A stretch of 5,892 bases of DNA from an uncultured Chromatiaceae bacterium (lineage in GTDB: Bacteria > Pseudomonadota > Gammaproteobacteria > Enterobacterales > Alteromonadaceae), in assembly GCA_946482325.1 (NCBI GenBank), contig CAMLRA010000203.1, forward strand, positions 1 through 5,892, given 5' to 3'. Shown here one piece after another: positions 5,532 through 5,892 of the stretch. Both the position numbers and the translations under genes were made by a program. The notes beneath the pieces were generated by a model, which worked only from the letters and a program-made list of their open reading frames with translations, was not told where the DNA came from and ran no database searches. Positions within the stretch are counted from its first letter, which is position 1. Each line of letters begins with the position of its first letter.

Positions 5532-5892
5532 CAAGTTGTGATCCTGATCTATCCAGGTGTGGCTTTAGGGCAGTTGACGGGTATGGCCGAGATGTTTCGC
5601 TTTGCCAATGAACTGGCACGTTATCTGGAACCGGCTGCGGGCGTGGAGCGTTTTCACGTAGGGTTTTATCAGCTGGGGGGCGGCGCCAGTTATCAGGCCG
5701 ATGCGCTGCAGATAGCTTGTCTGACTTCTTTACCAGCGCAAATTGATGCCTTATTGATCCCGGGCAGTTATGCCCACCAGAGTGCTGAGCTGAGTGAAGT
5801 GACAACGTTGTTTCGCCAATACAGCGCTTGGTTTGCGCAACTAACCAAAGCCGGCACTTTGATTGGTGCTGGCTGCAACGGTAGTTTTGCCT
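5526..5892 (+). CDS. GlxA-type transcriptional regulator, N-terminal part (DJ-1/PfpI-like domain)
   Basis: The first 122 codons of a gene that runs off the right edge with no stop. The protein opens MKQVVILIYPGVALGQLTGM, the first beta strand and loop of a class I glutamine amidotransferase/DJ-1-like fold. It continues with an LLIPGS strand-turn (residues about 80-85) and a nucleophile-elbow-like LIGAGCNGSFA (about 113-122) with Cys117. This arrangement is typical of AraC-family regulators of the GlxA type, in which the DJ-1-like domain senses a ligand and is followed by a C-terminal pair of helix-turn-helix motifs. That half is outside the window, so a stand-alone DJ-1/PfpI-family protein remains possible. 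The ribosome-binding site is poor (AAGTGA at 5517-5522). The gene is divergent from the small membrane protein gene, with 92 bases between starts. Confidence 0.72.
   Translation, partial: MKQVVILIYPGVALGQLTGMAEMFRFANELARYLEPAAGVERFHVGFYQLGGGASYQADALQIACLTSLPAQIDALLIPGSYAHQSAELSEVTTLFRQYSAWFAQLTKAGTLIGAGCNGSFA

Noticed and set aside
5506..5805. 99-codon minus-strand frame opposite the regulator gene
   Set aside because: The plus-strand frame encodes a recognisable DJ-1/GlxA-type N-terminus, while the minus frame has no domain character.

Overview
The window looks like ordinary chromosomal DNA of a gammaproteobacterium. The protein styles (an exported bacterial dipeptidyl-peptidase IV, an E. 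coli-like fermentative D-lactate dehydrogenase, a GlxA-type regulator), the roughly even base composition and the Shine-Dalgarno use suggest an Alteromonadales/Rheinheimera/Alishewanella-like organism. That placement is inference from overall protein character, not from a marker gene. There are no RNA genes, insertion sequences, CRISPR arrays or prophage genes, and no sign of recent transfer.

Layout from left to right. (i) At 1-114 on the minus strand is the first 38 codons of an exported protein that runs off the left edge. (ii) A 291-base divergent intergenic region follows, with a clean dyad at 185-203. (iii) A secreted or periplasmic dipeptidyl-peptidase IV (S9B) lies at 406-2619 on the plus strand. 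(iv) A strong bidirectional hairpin terminator at 2640-2665 separates it from a convergent two-gene minus-strand unit. That unit is a thioredoxin-type glutathione peroxidase (3715-4218) followed 23 bases later by D-lactate dehydrogenase ldhA (2684-3691). (v) A 129-base divergent promoter region leads to a plus-strand beta-hydroxyacid dehydrogenase of the 3-hydroxyisobutyrate dehydrogenase family (4348-5253). (vi) Nine bases past its stop, on the opposite strand, ends a 56-residue two-helix membrane protein (5263-5433, minus) with a near-perfect Shine-Dalgarno sequence. (vii) Divergent from that small gene is the start of a GlxA-type transcriptional regulator (5526 to the right edge). Its start codon lies inside the second copy of a 12-bp direct repeat spaced 21 bp.

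The genes do not form one pathway. The peptidase releases Xaa-Pro dipeptides from peptides outside the cytoplasm. The gpx-ldhA pair combines peroxide removal with NADH disposal through pyruvate reduction. The HIBADH-family enzyme is an orphan, with no valine- or glycolate-pathway neighbours visible. I found no convincing novel multi-gene system. The most worthwhile items are the small membrane protein, which simple ORF cutoffs would miss, and the repeat pair at the regulator's start.
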